From the NCBI RefSeq assembly GCF_029784155.1, contig NC_073692.1, forward strand, positions 278,400,413 through 278,464,412: a DNA stretch of 64,000 nt, given 5' to 3'. The translations under genes were made by a program, and so were the position numbers. Shown in pieces: positions 9,677-20,312 of this stretch (positions are counted from its first letter, which is position 1; each line of letters starts with the position of its first letter). Below the pieces are notes generated by a model, which saw only the letters and a program-made list of their open reading frames with translations, was not told where the DNA came from and searched no databases. The stretch is from Uranotaenia lowii. Its lineage: Eukaryota; Arthropoda; Insecta; Diptera; Culicidae.

Positions 9677-10517
9677 GTGATGACTAGCAAGGCGGAGAAA
9701 AAACTGACAGCGGACCTTCTGACGAGACGACGAGCGTGTGCTGAGCGAGATGTGGTGGAGAAGTTCATCGCGGACTACACCTATGAACGGAATTGCTTCC
9801 AGGTTTCGGTACGTTTGGAGGCTCTCAACAAATGCAACGAGTTGTTCTTAAACGTGCAGAACGACATCGAGCTGGGTGATCACGAGGATAAGTTTGAAGG
9901 TCATCTTGAGTTCCGGGCTGATTTTGAGGATCGATTTTGCAGAGCGGAAGATTTTTTTGCTGTCTAAACTGGAAAGCAGGGAGCATCTTCTGAGTTCGAC
10001 GATCATGCACGCATCGACTTCTCATAGCATGTCTTCCAGTTTCCATCATCGGTTGCCGAAAATCGATCTACCGAAGTTTAGCGGGGATGAATCGCGATGG
10101 ATATCATTCCGCGACAATTTAATTTCGATGATTCACTGCAAAGAGGACATACCGATCGTCAACAAGCTGCAGTACCTGTTACAGTCACTGGAACGAGAAG
10201 CCAAGAAACCATTCGAATCGGTGGATATCCAAGCCGATAATTATTCCTCGACGTGGGATGCGATTAAAAAGCACTACAACAACAAGCGATTTCTCAGAAA
10301 GGAGTTGTTTCGAGGCCTGTATAACCTTCCACCAATACAGTTTGAGTCCGCACAAGACCTCAACACACTGGTTGATGATTTCCAGCGACACGTCAAGGCA
10401 CTGGGAAAATTGGGTGAACCGATCGAGCATTGGGACACTCTACTCATCTTCATCTTGACGAATAAGTTAGATTCGGCGACGATTCGCATGGGAGCAAGAT
10501 ACTCGACAGAAGGATGA
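9677..10517 (+). pseudogene. BEL/Pao gag, N-terminal part, frameshifted
   Basis: The structural protein region in two frames. Frame one starts at MTSKAEKKLT (9680; the preceding TGA-TG context also gives an ATG at 9677) and runs to a stop at 9965. The downstream frame picks up at KLESREHLL and carries the conserved LPKIDLPKFSGDESRW motif and the SLEREAKKPFESVDI stretch, matching the BEL gag domain known as DUF1759. A single-base frameshift near 9940 separates the frames. A second one near 10490 puts the rest of gag in the frame starting at 10519. This copy cannot make full-length gag without frame correction. Confidence 0.8.
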
Positions 10518-10518
10518 G

Positions 10519-12003
10519 GTGAAATACGACGAGCTCATCGAGTTTCTCATCCACCAGGTCCGGATGTTGAAATCCGTGGACAGCGATCTCCAGCATCGTT
10601 CTTCAGTGCACACCGTTACCAAGATGGCCGGACAAATCCCGAAGAAACCAGTTCCCATCCGATCTGTCGTGAACACAGCTACTTCCGAAACCCAATCCAG
10701 CACTTTGCCATGTCACTGTGGTTTGAGAACACATCCGCTTCACCAATGTCCAGCATTTTCAAATCTGACAAGCTCCCAACGGAGAGATCTTGTGACACAG
10801 CACAGTCTTTGCTGGAATTGCTTCCGCGGGAACCACCAGGCTAGAACCTGTCAATCTCAGTTCCTGTGTAGGATTTGCCAAGCGAAGCACCACACGATGT
10901 TGCACGACTCAGCAGTACCACCGAATGAGCTTTCACCCGAGAGATCACATCTCACACAAGTGAATCCAGGTCCGAGCGGTTCACTTAGCCCACCAACAGT
11001 AAATCTTCCCGTGCATTCTAACTCAACCGTTCTCTTGGAGACAGTCTCTCTGTTAGTAGTCGACCGATACGGCAGAAAGATCCAAGCACGAGTTCTACTA
11101 GATTCTGCAGCGATGTCAAATTTCATAACCAGGAAGCTGGCGAACGAGCTTGCCACCCGTCAAAGCCCCGTGGACATCGCAGTTGCCGAAATTGAAGAGT
11201 CAGTCAAGCGTATCAAGCACAAGTTAGCTGCCAAGACCATATCCAAGAACAGCGACTTCTCCACCACACTCGATTTCCTCGTCATGAAGAAACCAACATC
11301 ATATCTCCCCACGTCGCCGATCGATTCAACTGCCTGGAGAAAGCCGAAGGTTCCATTGGCGGATCCTCAGTTCAACGTTCCAGCAACAATCGACATGATC
11401 ATCGGTGGAGAATGTTACCATGAGTTTCACACAGGCGTACGCCACTCCCTTGGTAACGGTTTTCCGTTTTTGGTGGACACCCTCTTTGGCTGGACAGTTT
11501 CCGGCAAAGTGGATTCCAGCTCCACCACCGCACCGCGAGCGTGCTACCTCTCCACCGTTGATCAAACCCGAGAAACGATCCCTGGGGAGTTCCGGCCAAT
11601 GGAAACCGCCGATGGGAGTCAGAAAACAGAAGCTCAACCCTCCACCACTCAAATCTACAACCAAGGATGCTTCGCCCGCCATTCCCGGCCCAATGATCCA
11701 AAAACCACCCTTGGAGATTCTCGCACGAAGAACACACACCGGAACTCCACCAGAGATACAAGTCACAAGATACCTGAAAGCATCATCCAACCTAGAATTA
11801 TGCACAACAGCGATCCTGTTGAGGACGAACCACACTGCTATCTGCCACATCACCCGGTGCTCAAGGAAGCCAGCAAAACCACCAATGAAAGCGTGGTTTT
11901 CAATGCATCCTGTAAGCCCAATTCAGGGTACGTTGCTCAACACAGCCTGCTGCCCAATACTCCTTTAAGCGCCGCCAAGGTCAAAGGCTACAAAGATCGG
12001 TAG
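10519..12003 (+). pseudogene. BEL/Pao gag zinc knuckles, protease and reverse-transcriptase stub
   Basis: A 494-codon open stretch beginning in mid-gag (KYDELIEFLIHQVRML), so the first codon is not a real start. Cys/His clusters follow: CHCGLRTHPLHQC, then CWNCFRGNHQARTC and CRICQAKHH, as in BEL nucleocapsids. The aspartic protease (A17/DUF1758 type) shows LLDSAAMSNFI as the active-site loop, where family members usually have DSG or DSA, and VDTLFGWTVSG further on. After about residue 350 the sequence becomes low-complexity Ser/Thr/Pro. YLPHHPVLKEASKTT with SVVFNASCK is the first conserved block of BEL reverse transcriptase. The frame then runs into the repeat array and stops. Roughly 700 or more codons of pol are missing. 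Confidence 0.82.
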
Positions 12004-12664
12004 AGCACGCCGAACGTGCTCAACGCGCTTATAGAGCGCTAAAAGGTGATTAGCGTTCTTATAACTTTACTCCAACCGTTCGATCTACCGGGTCTTTGTT
12101 GCTTACAGTTCCTTAGACGTCCTATTGTACCCCGCCATCATCGAGATCCTTCTACAAAGACCGGCAGAGCACGCCGAATGTGATTCACTGCGCATGTCGA
12201 GCGCTAATAAGTGATTAGCGTTCCAAACTGTCACATTTTCTTGTTCGATCTACCGGTTCTTGGTCGATTGCAGATCCTTTCCTACAACTATCCTACATCT
12301 TCTTCTATTCGTCGCCATTGACCAAGTCACAAGTCCGAAGCAGAATCTACTAAGACCGGAAGAGCACGCCGAACGTTGCTCAACGCGCTAACGGAGCGCT
12401 AATAGGTGATTAGCGTTCCTATCATTTTTCTCCTATCGTTTCATCTACCGGGTCTTTTGTCGATTCCAGATCACCAGCTATTGTACACCGTCGTAGCATC
12501 TCACGGGCCACCATCGAGAACGGCCCATATCATCGGTATCAACAGCAGAGTCTTCAAAGATCGGTAGAGCACGCCGAACGTTGCTCAACGCGCTTAAAGG
12601 GCGCTAACATTTGATTAGCGTTCCTATAACCTTATCCTCCGTTGTTCGTTCTACCAGATCTTTT
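11992..12664 (+). repeat. Four-unit array of cloverleaf-like palindromic repeats
   Basis: Four units of about 105-110 bases start near 11992, 12156, 12352 and 12556, separated by 60-100 bases of unrelated spacer. Each unit begins AAAGAYCGGYAGAGCACGCC and ends near CTACCGGGTCTTT, so its ends pair. Inside is a perfectly kept hairpin CGCTAA-N7-TTAGCG in all four units with different loops. An upstream hairpin, GAGCAC-GCCGAAC-GTGCTC in unit 1, is weaker in the others. The loop changes with stems kept suggest selection for structure or descent from a structured source. They occupy the place of pol in the BEL element. Confidence 0.85.
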
Positions 12665-12937
12665 GTCGTTCACAGATTCTGCACCAGTTCCAATGTTGAG
12701 ACGAAGTTCTTCGATGTGCGACGTGTCAACTGTATCTTCTGGTCCACCCGAATGAGTACTCGCCGAGTGATCACCCGGGTCCCATTATCGATCACTAGTT
12801 CTGACGCTGAGGCGAAGCAGTTTCCTCGATGAGCAACATACCAGCCGTGCCTTCGAATCCAGCCGAAGATGCATGCAGCAACCCGTTGGGCATATGGGTT
12901 ATTGAAACGAGCGGCAGCAGTTTCAAGGTGGCCGGAA

Positions 12938-13469
12938 TGATCGGTACTAAAGCGATCAGGAATTTTAATTGATTTCTGTTTGTAATGTGTCCTTTTTATG
13001 TTCACTTGACACTTTAATCAATTTGTTCGCAAACACCATTACTTGTGTATGTACCCTAGCATAAGATCTCTCTCGCAGCATAAAAAACTTTCGCCGAGAG
13101 AGACTCAGACAATAGTTTAGGTTAGCCATTTTTAAGTTAGAATAGATCATTGAATTAAACGAATAGCACGGAATTTCACTTCGTCTTCAAATAAACTAAA
13201 AAGTTAAGTCCAAGCAAGCGACTTTCTATACTAGTTCCGAAATCGAGATCCAGTAATAGTGGCAGATTAATCGCCAATCATATTGTGTTGTGTGCGGGAG
13301 AAAATCTACAACGAAGTGCAAACAAAATCTCCCCCCAAGCGAACGATCAGCTGCTGTGTAGAAGAATTGGTGACTTACCTGGATATTCTTACTGCTGGTG
13401 GATGCCGTCGACGAGAGACGAGAAGAAATACCCCGAAATCCGAACCCCCCCATCGGCCGGGCCCGAACA
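12938..13469 (+). repeat. 3' LTR of BEL/Pao element
   Basis: 532 bases, TG...CA ends, matching 8306-8840 with a handful of differences. It is preceded by the purine-rich AAGGTGGCCGGAA that would prime plus-strand synthesis and followed by the second GTACT target copy. Confidence 0.93.
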
Positions 13470-13474
13470 GTACT

Positions 13475-13550
13475 CTTTTTATATTAATTTTAAGTCATCA
13501 TTTGGACCAATATGTGTTTCGTTGATTTGTAATAAATGAATAAATGAATT
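13475..13550 (+). other. 3' tail of the LINE split by the BEL element
   Basis: Sequence just past the BEL target duplication runs AT-rich to a tail of AATAAATGAATAAATGAA. With the C-terminal coding tail at 8073-8288 it forms the interrupted 3' end of one plus-strand LINE. Confidence 0.55.
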
Positions 13551-15680
13551 ATCTGAGTTATCTTAGAGATAATTAATAGCAAATTTAAAATCAAAACTCG
13601 TTTTCGGATGACTCGTTCTGATAAGCACATCAATCAATGCTAGGAAATTCAATTATTTATCCAAAAGCTATGACATCCTTACACCTTACACTTTTCAACG
13701 GACCTATTTTTAATAAAAAAAAAAAAAGAAAAACTTAAATATGTCTACGATTAGAGATAAAGAGGGAAAAGATTAAAGTTCAGTTGAAAGAAAAACAGTC
13801 AACTGATATTAATACAGAAAAGTCAAATATCTTTGGAAACAACTTGTACATCATTTCACCGTACCTATGTATACATCAAAATAGAGTGCGTCCTTTTGGC
13901 GGAAAACAAATTTATCTACATACCAAAATAATCCACAACATCTCCGGAAAAACTTCCCCTGGTTTATTTGTCGTTAAGATTTCTTTTCCATGCTGGGGAG
14001 ATTTGGCACCCCACATCCGTTGAATTTGTTGAGGTTTCACTCTGGTAGTGGTTAAGTTGCTAACAAACGGACGTTGGAATTGTATGATTATTTGAAGTGA
14101 ACCTTTAAATTTTCCAAATTTTGAAATTTATAAAAAACCTTAATTTTTTTCCATACATTATTTTGAATGTTTTAAGCAAATATCCGACTAACATCAGAGA
14201 ATTTATTTTAAAAAAATGGCCCAAAACGTTCTTCTCCAACGCTTTCCCTGTGTTCTAACAACCTGCGCCGTAATCCTAGGGAAACCTTTTCCGGCATAAT
14301 CGGGAGGGCGCAAAAAGGGTGCAAAATTTGATAAATCCTGCACATAATGTAAACAGCGACAAACTTTCAATTTCACCGCGATTGGCCTGGAAATTGATAT
14401 TTGCGAAGAGGATTTCCCGTCCCGCGCAAGCCTGTTAACAGAGCTATAAGCGAGCAGCAACTGGCTGCCTAATACAACAGATTGAATGATTCTCCCCCGT
14501 GCAAAATCGAGCGAGATTTGTACCTGCCTTTCAATAATCTTGCGAAAAGGGATGCGCGTCCACGAATGAAAAACCCAGGGGTTGTTGGTCCCCTCCAGCA
14601 TTTGAATGGCGCGGAAGTTTTGGAATTTGTTTGCGTTCCGCTCGGCAGGATGCAATCTTACTTAAATCAATTTCAATGATGAGGATATTGAAGGATTGTT
14701 GCCATTATCAGAAAATTCGAATAACATGAAGTTCCTTCAGCGGATTATATATGACTCTATCAGTTGTCTTCTTATATTAGAATTTAAAAAAATGTTGAAA
14801 TTTCCAAATAAACTCTGTAGGTCGTATGGAAAGATATCGAAAAAGCAAGTTTAGTCTCAATCTATTATTTTCTACTAAGGAAGAACATATATCGATTTAA
14901 AAATTTTCCTACTGAAGTGCGAGTTTCAAAATTTTAAACCTAATTCTGTTGCCCACCTGTCTAGTGTATAGCTTAATTTTCCATTGAGGTTGAATTAAAT
15001 TTGTTCAAATCATTCCGCACCGGTATTTCAACCACGAACCGAAAGCCCCGAAATCACCTGTCCAATTTTCCGCAGGGCCACATAATAGCGCAGGATGACC
15101 AGACCACAGAACAGAACAGAACGCCGCCGCTGGACGAGCTGAGGCGAAATTAAATTGTCCATTCTATTTTCTCCAATCAGCACCACGTGCGGTGAGCAAC
15201 AAAATTAATGATACTAATTTAAACTGCTGCTTACTCATCCCACAGTTTATTTCCACTTTCATAGATACCTTCATGTTTGGATAGAATTGAAAATTATTTT
15301 CTGGCTGAGTGAAAATGAACCCCAGGCAGGATGTTCGGGTTAATGCGTAATTGATTAGCTCACACTATTGTTGTTTAAAGCTCTTATAAATAACCAAAAT
15401 AACTTCAAATATTTAAAAAAAAAAATCCACCAAGATATTATGAACTTGACGTCAGACATAGTATTTTTTTTTCAAGAAAAAACTAATTTATGTGGAAGAA
15501 ATTTTCAGAGAAATTGAACAAACCTTTTTTCTTAAGAAAAATGTTGTGAAAAATAATCGATAACACTGTGCAGGATTTGAACTCGGAAACTCTGGCTCTC
15601 TAAGTTAATACATTTTATTACAAAGTTTTAAAAAGCTTGAAGCAAAAATTGTTAATTCTTTTCTGTAAAGCAAATACTTA
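13551..15680. other. Non-repetitive region without a clear gene; possible regulatory DNA
   Basis: No repeat family of this window occurs here. Two islands are GC-richer and non-repetitive: 14215-14680 and 14990-15370. The first contains a 150-codon minus-strand open frame (14655-14203) with no recognisable domain. The second holds a CACGTG E-box (15185), TTAATGATACTAATTT, and TAATTGATTAG near 15350, which are homeodomain-type sites. Such islands resemble insect non-coding enhancers, but that is inference. The rest is AT-rich and featureless. Confidence 0.35.
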
Positions 15681-15802
15681 AAAGGTGTCCCTGATGAAAT
15701 TGCCGCACACAAAATTGATTCGCAAAATCCGAGTTTTCATCCGATTGTCATCAAATTTTCAGGGATTGAAAAATAGCTACTAAACATCATTTTACCATTT
15801 TA

Positions 15803-16602
15803 TTCATATTTTCTTGACAGTCCATACGCAAATGCCCGCACCTTGGTCTTAGCCCCGGCCATATGATTCTGCACAACCTGCACAACCATACTTTCCCATA
15901 GTTCCTCGACTGTCTTCACTATCTTAGGTCGTTTAAGAAGGTGCTGCTTCATAATCGCGCAGTTCCAGAAGGCCAAAAGTAAGGCTGGGGTTCGAACGTT
16001 CAAGGTACAAAAGGCCCCTAATAGCGACAAGAAGCAAAACAAGTACACCAAACCAGGAATTTCTTCGCAAATTTGGACATCTTCTGAGTGCGGACATGCT
16101 CCAGAACGCTGAACTTATCCTTGACCGTGAAAAACAAGTTGACGGGGATCTTTTTGAAGTCGGCCTTCACATATGTTTCGTCGTTCATGATGCAGCATCC
16201 AACTTTCGTCAGCATGTTGAGGTACAACTTCCTGGCATGGGTTTTGGCGGACTTGTTCTGCTTCTCGTCGCGATAAGGGGCCTTTTGTACCTTGAACGTT
16301 CAAAGCCCAGCCTTAGTTTTGGCCTTCTGAACTAAACTTCGGCTTAGCTGCAGCTCTTAGCCACATCCCGAACGGAGGCGTTCGCGTTCCGGTTGAAGGC
16401 CCCAACTACGCGGTTGTGATTTTTGGTGTTGTATGGAATACTTTTTTCTTCACTTCAGGGTTTCCGATCAGTGGTCAATCGTTCCTCGAACCGCTTAATC
16501 ACTCGCGACACCATGGAATTCGCGATTCCCAACGTTTTAGCGATGGAACGATGCGAGAGATCCTTGTTCTCGTGATGAATGTGCAAGATTTTATCACACA
16601 CG
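15803..16602 (-). pseudogene. Mariner-type transposase, core deleted
   Basis: The N-terminal helix-turn-helix region is readable from about 16600 leftward: CDKILHIHHENKDLSHRSI, LGIANSMVSRVIKRFEERL, then a stop. In another frame the DDE domain starts with VGCCIMNDETYVKADF (first catalytic Asp) and reaches KFAKKFLVW. There the sequence jumps into an inverted copy (15968-16045) of the upstream segment. The region that should contain the second Asp and the Glu is gone. The C-terminal QNHMAGAKTKVRAFAYG remains and ends near 15803. It cannot be active. Confidence 0.78.
15968..16332. repeat. 75-bp internal inverted duplication
   Basis: 15968-16045 (AGGCCAAAAGTAAGGCTGGG ...) is the reverse complement of 16255-16332 (... 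CCCAGCCTTAGTTTTGGCCT) with a few mismatches. About 210 bases lie between. Both arms lie inside one mariner element. Confidence 0.85.
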
Positions 16603-17062
16603 AGCTGTTTTTACGACTCCATCTCCGCGAGTTTTGATCACAGGACTTTAAAACTTGCAGGATGTAAACAATGCACTATGAACTAAATCCACCCATATTT
16701 TCATTAAATTCTACTCAACGATTAAAAAGATAGAGCAACTTCATAGTGTGGCAATTTCATCGTGGACACCCTTTATAGTTGAAATAATAACCCTCCAAAT
16801 CATAAAATTTGAAGATTTTTTCATTGTCATTTTGCAACCCTGATTGTGGAACAATTTGTTTTTTACTACGGCCAAAACAACTCCTCGTTAGCTATCATTT
16901 TATACTCCATCGAAAGTCAAACAACATCCTACATAAAGGGTAATACGGTGAAAATTTGGTCAAGGGAAAACGCGTGTAAATCGTTGAAATCGATTATTTA
17001 AAAAATCAAACTAAATATCTTTTTCAAGTTTAGTTAAAATAAAATTCAGGAAAAATATTTAG

Positions 17063-18339
17063 TTAGGCTTCCGCTTTTCCAAATCCGAATTGCCGGGCCT
17101 TACGCTTAACCCCTGCCATCAGATTTTGTACAGCCACCTTGTCCACCTTCTTTGCCGCAGAAAACCAGATTGCCTTGAACTGCTGCTCGTCCTTAGCAGA
17201 TTTTTTGGTCTTCTTTAGGTTCCGCTTGACAATAGCCCAGTATTTCTCAATTGGGCGGAGCTCTGGCGTGTTGGGAGGGTTCTTGTCCTTGGGAACCATC
17301 TGCGCTTTGTTGGTGGCGTACCACTCCATGGCCTTTTTACCGTAATGGCAAGATGCCAAATCCGGCCAAAACAGTACGGAACAACCGTGTTTCTTCAGGA
17401 AAGGCAGCAGACGTTTATTCAAACACTCTTTCACGTAAATTTCCCGGTTGACAGTCCCGGAAGCTATGAAAATGCTGCTTCTTAAGCCACAGGTACAGAT
17501 GGCTTGCCAAACCAGATATTTCTCCGCAAACTTTGACAGTTTCATGCAAGGGATTGCAGTGGAGAGAGAATTCTTTGAATTTATAATGGTAATGATCTAA
17601 ATTCCACAACTGCTTAACAACTCGTAACAATTTGCAACAATTTGCACATTTTCACTCTCTCTGAGCACCGGTTTCTCTCATTTTAACTGAACCGGTTTCT
17701 CTCATTTTAACTGAAACCTTCTAATTCTCTCTAACAAATTGCAACAAATTATAACAAATTCAATCATCGGCTGCAAAATTTGTTTGATCATTGACGATGA
17801 TTCTCCGTTTATCTCAGTCCCCTGGTTTTATGTGCTTGAAAATATCTGCTACCTTTCCCCTTCCTTTTGCCGAATAAAACTCCTGTCCCGGAAGCTGCTT
17901 TTAGTCGGCTTTGACGTAGGTTTCGTCGTCCATTACCACGCAGTCAAAGTTCGTCAGCATCGTCGTGTACAGCCTCCAGAATCGCGCTTTGGCCGTCGTA
18001 TTTTGTTTATCATCGCGATTTCGAGTTATTACCTTCTTGTAAGTCGATAGTCCGGCTCATTCTTTGGCTCGATGTACTGTTGTAGACGATACACCCAGCT
18101 TATTTGCGGCATCTCGGGTAGAGAGGTTAGGGTTTCCCTTGAAACCACCGGCAACTCTCTTTATCGTCTCAGCGGCTTCCGGTTTTCTATTTCCCCCCGA
18201 TTCAGACCTCCTGGCTGTCAACAAACGTTCCCCAAACACTTTAATTACATTTGTAACGGTTGATTTGGCAACTTTTAGCGATTTTTTCAGCTTTGCGTGC
18301 GAGTAGCTCGGAACGCTGCTCTTCTTCCTTGGACGGCAT
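17063..18339 (-). pseudogene. DD37E transposase interrupted by a MITE
   Basis: The probable start is the ATG at 18339 (MPSKEEEQRSELLARK). A frameshift soon follows, and the helix-turn-helix region continues in the frame AKLKKSLKVAKSTVTNVI, with FKGNPNLSTRDAANKLG as the second motif. The DDE domain begins with VVMDDETYVKAD, immediately followed by a stop codon, and reaches GKVADIFKHIK. The MITE then interrupts. Beyond it comes LSKFAEKYLVWQAIC, WPDLASCHYGK (second Asp) and RPIEKYW (Glu), with 37 residues between them. It ends GFGKAEA at 17063. Frameshift, internal stop and insertion make it dead. Confidence 0.82.
17547..17824. mobile_element. 278-bp hAT-type MITE inside the transposase gene
   Basis: It interrupts the transposase exactly between KHIK and LSKFAEK. 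Complementary ends read CAGGGGACTGAG and CAAGGGATTGCAG, and it is flanked by GTTTCATG and GTTTTATG (17539-17546, 17825-17832), an 8-base duplication with one mismatch. It contains a 24-bp tandem pair (ACCGGTTTCTCTCATTTTAA..., 17667-17714) and a short foldback of AACAATTTGCAAC motifs. Confidence 0.72.
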
Positions 18340-18495
18340 TTTGACAACTGAAGAGCGAATTCCAAAATCAAAATAGAAGCAACATTCTACACACACACAC
18401 CTTTAAAATCAGGGGTGTTCAGGGTTTTTAAAGGCAAAATTGAAAGAAATACGTCAAGTTGATATTGACCAAATTTTGACCGTATCACCCATTAT

Positions 18496-19527
18496 GCTTC
18501 ATTAGAACTGTAATAAAACCATCATTTTGACAAGTTTGACTTTGAGTTGAGGCTTCAATATTATATTTATTAGAGTTAGAAACACAATCTACGGAGCTCG
18601 TTTAAATCTAGGTTAGAAAACCCGACAGTATTTTTCTCTTTATTTTTAGACTTTATTTCATAAAAAAAATTATGTTTGAAGACTGTGCTTATTTTTCTTC
18701 GTAAAGTAAATGAAAAAAACAATCCTTTTATTATATCATTATGATGTTATCATAAAAACTTAATTTCATTTGAAATATAAGTAGATAGGTATATAAAATA
18801 GATTTAAAAATACAGTGTGGATCATTGGAACTTAATAATAGGATAAATTGTTTCTGATTGCGAAATTCAAATTTGACTAAACAAAGTGATAATTTTTTCG
18901 TATTTATAAAATTGTTGTATACCAACATGAAATCGCCAAAATTTAAAAAATGCATTGAATATAAATAGTTTCAATTCAAGTATGTATGACTCCTTAGAAC
19001 GCTTAGAACGCTTTGTATAAAAATTTCAAATTTATACATTCTTACACCTCCCATAACTTTTCTTGGTTGTTTTTATATATTTTAATGGATGATATTAGAC
19101 GTTAATCCATTTGATTCAAGCAGAATGTTCGGAAAATGTAATTTTTTTTTAAACAGTATTTTACCCTCAAAATACAATTTACTGAAGAATTGAGATTTTT
19201 ACGGAACCAAGTATGTTCTATAAAAATAATAATAAAGTTAACGAAAAAGAACTAAAATTTGCATTTAGAGAATCGGTCCATTGGTAAACGAGATACAGCA
19301 ATGCAAAGCCAAAATTGAGTATCTTTTTTAAGTAAGATTTTTTTTCTACCGGAAGTTCCGGTATAGCGGCCAAAACTTCCTTTGGGCTACCAGAAATTTA
19401 TACATTCATGGATAGATTTATTCTTGACAATTTCAAATATTATAAAATCAGCGCAATATTCGAAACCTGCCAGAAGCTATAGGCATTGTTTCGACTAAAT
19501 TTTTCAATATTGAGAAACGAGAATAAA
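18496..19527. other. AT-rich DNA, no gene recognised
   Basis: No supported coding sequence. A small inverted phrase TACCGGAAGTTCCGGTA occurs near 19348. Otherwise only AT-rich low-complexity sequence is seen. Confidence 0.35.
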
Positions 19528-19874
19528 TCTTATATATGAAAATGGAGGCGTTTTCTTTGCAATTAACACCATCACATATGAATCGGTCGGAATGAAGTTA
19601 AATTTGGTATCCGAGGGTTTTTTCGGGTCAGAGATGGTTTGTATAGAAGTTTCAAGAATCTCACTTTTTTAGGAAGGGGGGTTCCTATACAACATAATTT
19701 TTTATGGAAGGAAGGCTCCTATACAAAATCAACTAGAAACGGGTCAAAACTCGAACAACTTGAAGACTATTTTCATGAAAACTGATTCACGAGCACGAAG
19801 ATGTTAAATAACTGTACACATTTTCCAACGATTTATTAAATAATGGGTAAAACGAAGTTTACCGGGTCAGCTAG
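19528..19874 (+). mobile_element. Short non-autonomous Helitron
   Basis: 347 bases starting TCTTATATATGAAAATG after an A and ending GGGTCAGCTAG before a T, the A/T insertion site and TC...CTAG ends of Helitrons. The required 3' hairpin is perfect: GGTAAA-ACGAAG-TTTACC at 19846-19863, eight bases before the CTAG. No protein is encoded. Related copies lie at 43832-44963 and 54087-55866. Confidence 0.82.
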
Positions 19875-20312
19875 TTATCGATACAATGAATTAAAATTCA
19901 TCGAAATCGATCAATATTTGCGGCCAGGGGAACGTATGCGGATTTTTTTTGAGGGAGCACTTCCGGTGGTCAGAGGAAGTTGCCTGGTACTACAGATTGT
20001 GTATTTTGTGATTCCCCTGGGAGATTTTTAAAATCAAATTTTTGATATTTTTTTTCCAAGAGTTATGATTTTTTTTTTTAAATATATCTTTATTAGTACC
20101 AATTCATCATTACATTTATATTACATTAATACATTAAATTAGGTGTTCAGTTCAATAATGAACTTTCAGAGCCCTATAGTTTGATAATCACTAAAATTTA
20201 TTTATTCGACTTAAATTTGCTGAGCACAATCAAGCATTTTTATAAAGGAGAACATCCTGTAGTGAAAAAAAAAATATTTTAAACTAAAAACTAAAGCTAT
20301 CCTAAAATTAAA

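Larger units (their letters stand above)
8306..13469 (+). mobile_element. BEL/Pao LTR retrotransposon with most of pol deleted
   Basis: A 5.16-kb element with two nearly identical LTRs and a 5-base target duplication GTACT (8301-8305 and 13470-13474). Five bases is the usual duplication of BEL/Pao elements. Order: 5' LTR, primer-binding site, 5' leader with degenerate repeats, gag, zinc knuckles, A17-type protease, a short stub of reverse transcriptase, a four-unit palindromic repeat array, a purine-rich tract just before the LTR (AAGGTGGCCGGAA), 3' LTR. Reverse transcriptase core, RNase H and integrase are missing, so it is shorter than typical family members and non-autonomous. It sits in the 3' untranslated region of an older LINE. 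Confidence 0.93.
15681..16773 (-). mobile_element. Defective Tc1/mariner element with internal inverted duplication
   Basis: Terminal inverted repeats AAAGGTGTCCCTGATGAAATTGCC (left) and AAAGGGTGTCCACGATGAAATTGCC (right, complement) are flanked by TA at 15679-15680 and 16774-16775. The 1.09-kb body holds a minus-strand transposase remnant whose catalytic core is replaced by an inverted copy of neighbouring sequence. Confidence 0.83.
16936..18492 (-). mobile_element. Second DD37E mariner-type element, inactivated
   Basis: Inverted ends GGGTAATACGGTGAAAATTT (left) and GGGTGATACGGTCAAAATTT (right, complement) are flanked by TA at 16934-16935 and 18493-18494. The 1.56-kb body includes a 278-bp MITE. 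It differs in ends and protein from the ITmD37E copies at 0.6 and 27.8 kb but shares the 37-residue catalytic spacing. Confidence 0.85.

Noticed and set aside
11326..11968. Long overlapping frames on both strands in the BEL element
   Set aside because: Shadows of the protease and reverse-transcriptase stub frame.
11992..12664. CRISPR array
   Set aside because: Four repeats with unrelated spacers look similar at first, but units are over 100 bases, diverged, eukaryotic and lie inside an LTR retrotransposon.
14203..14655. 150-codon minus-strand gene
   Set aside because: No domain, no promoter or splice support; composition fits non-coding island.
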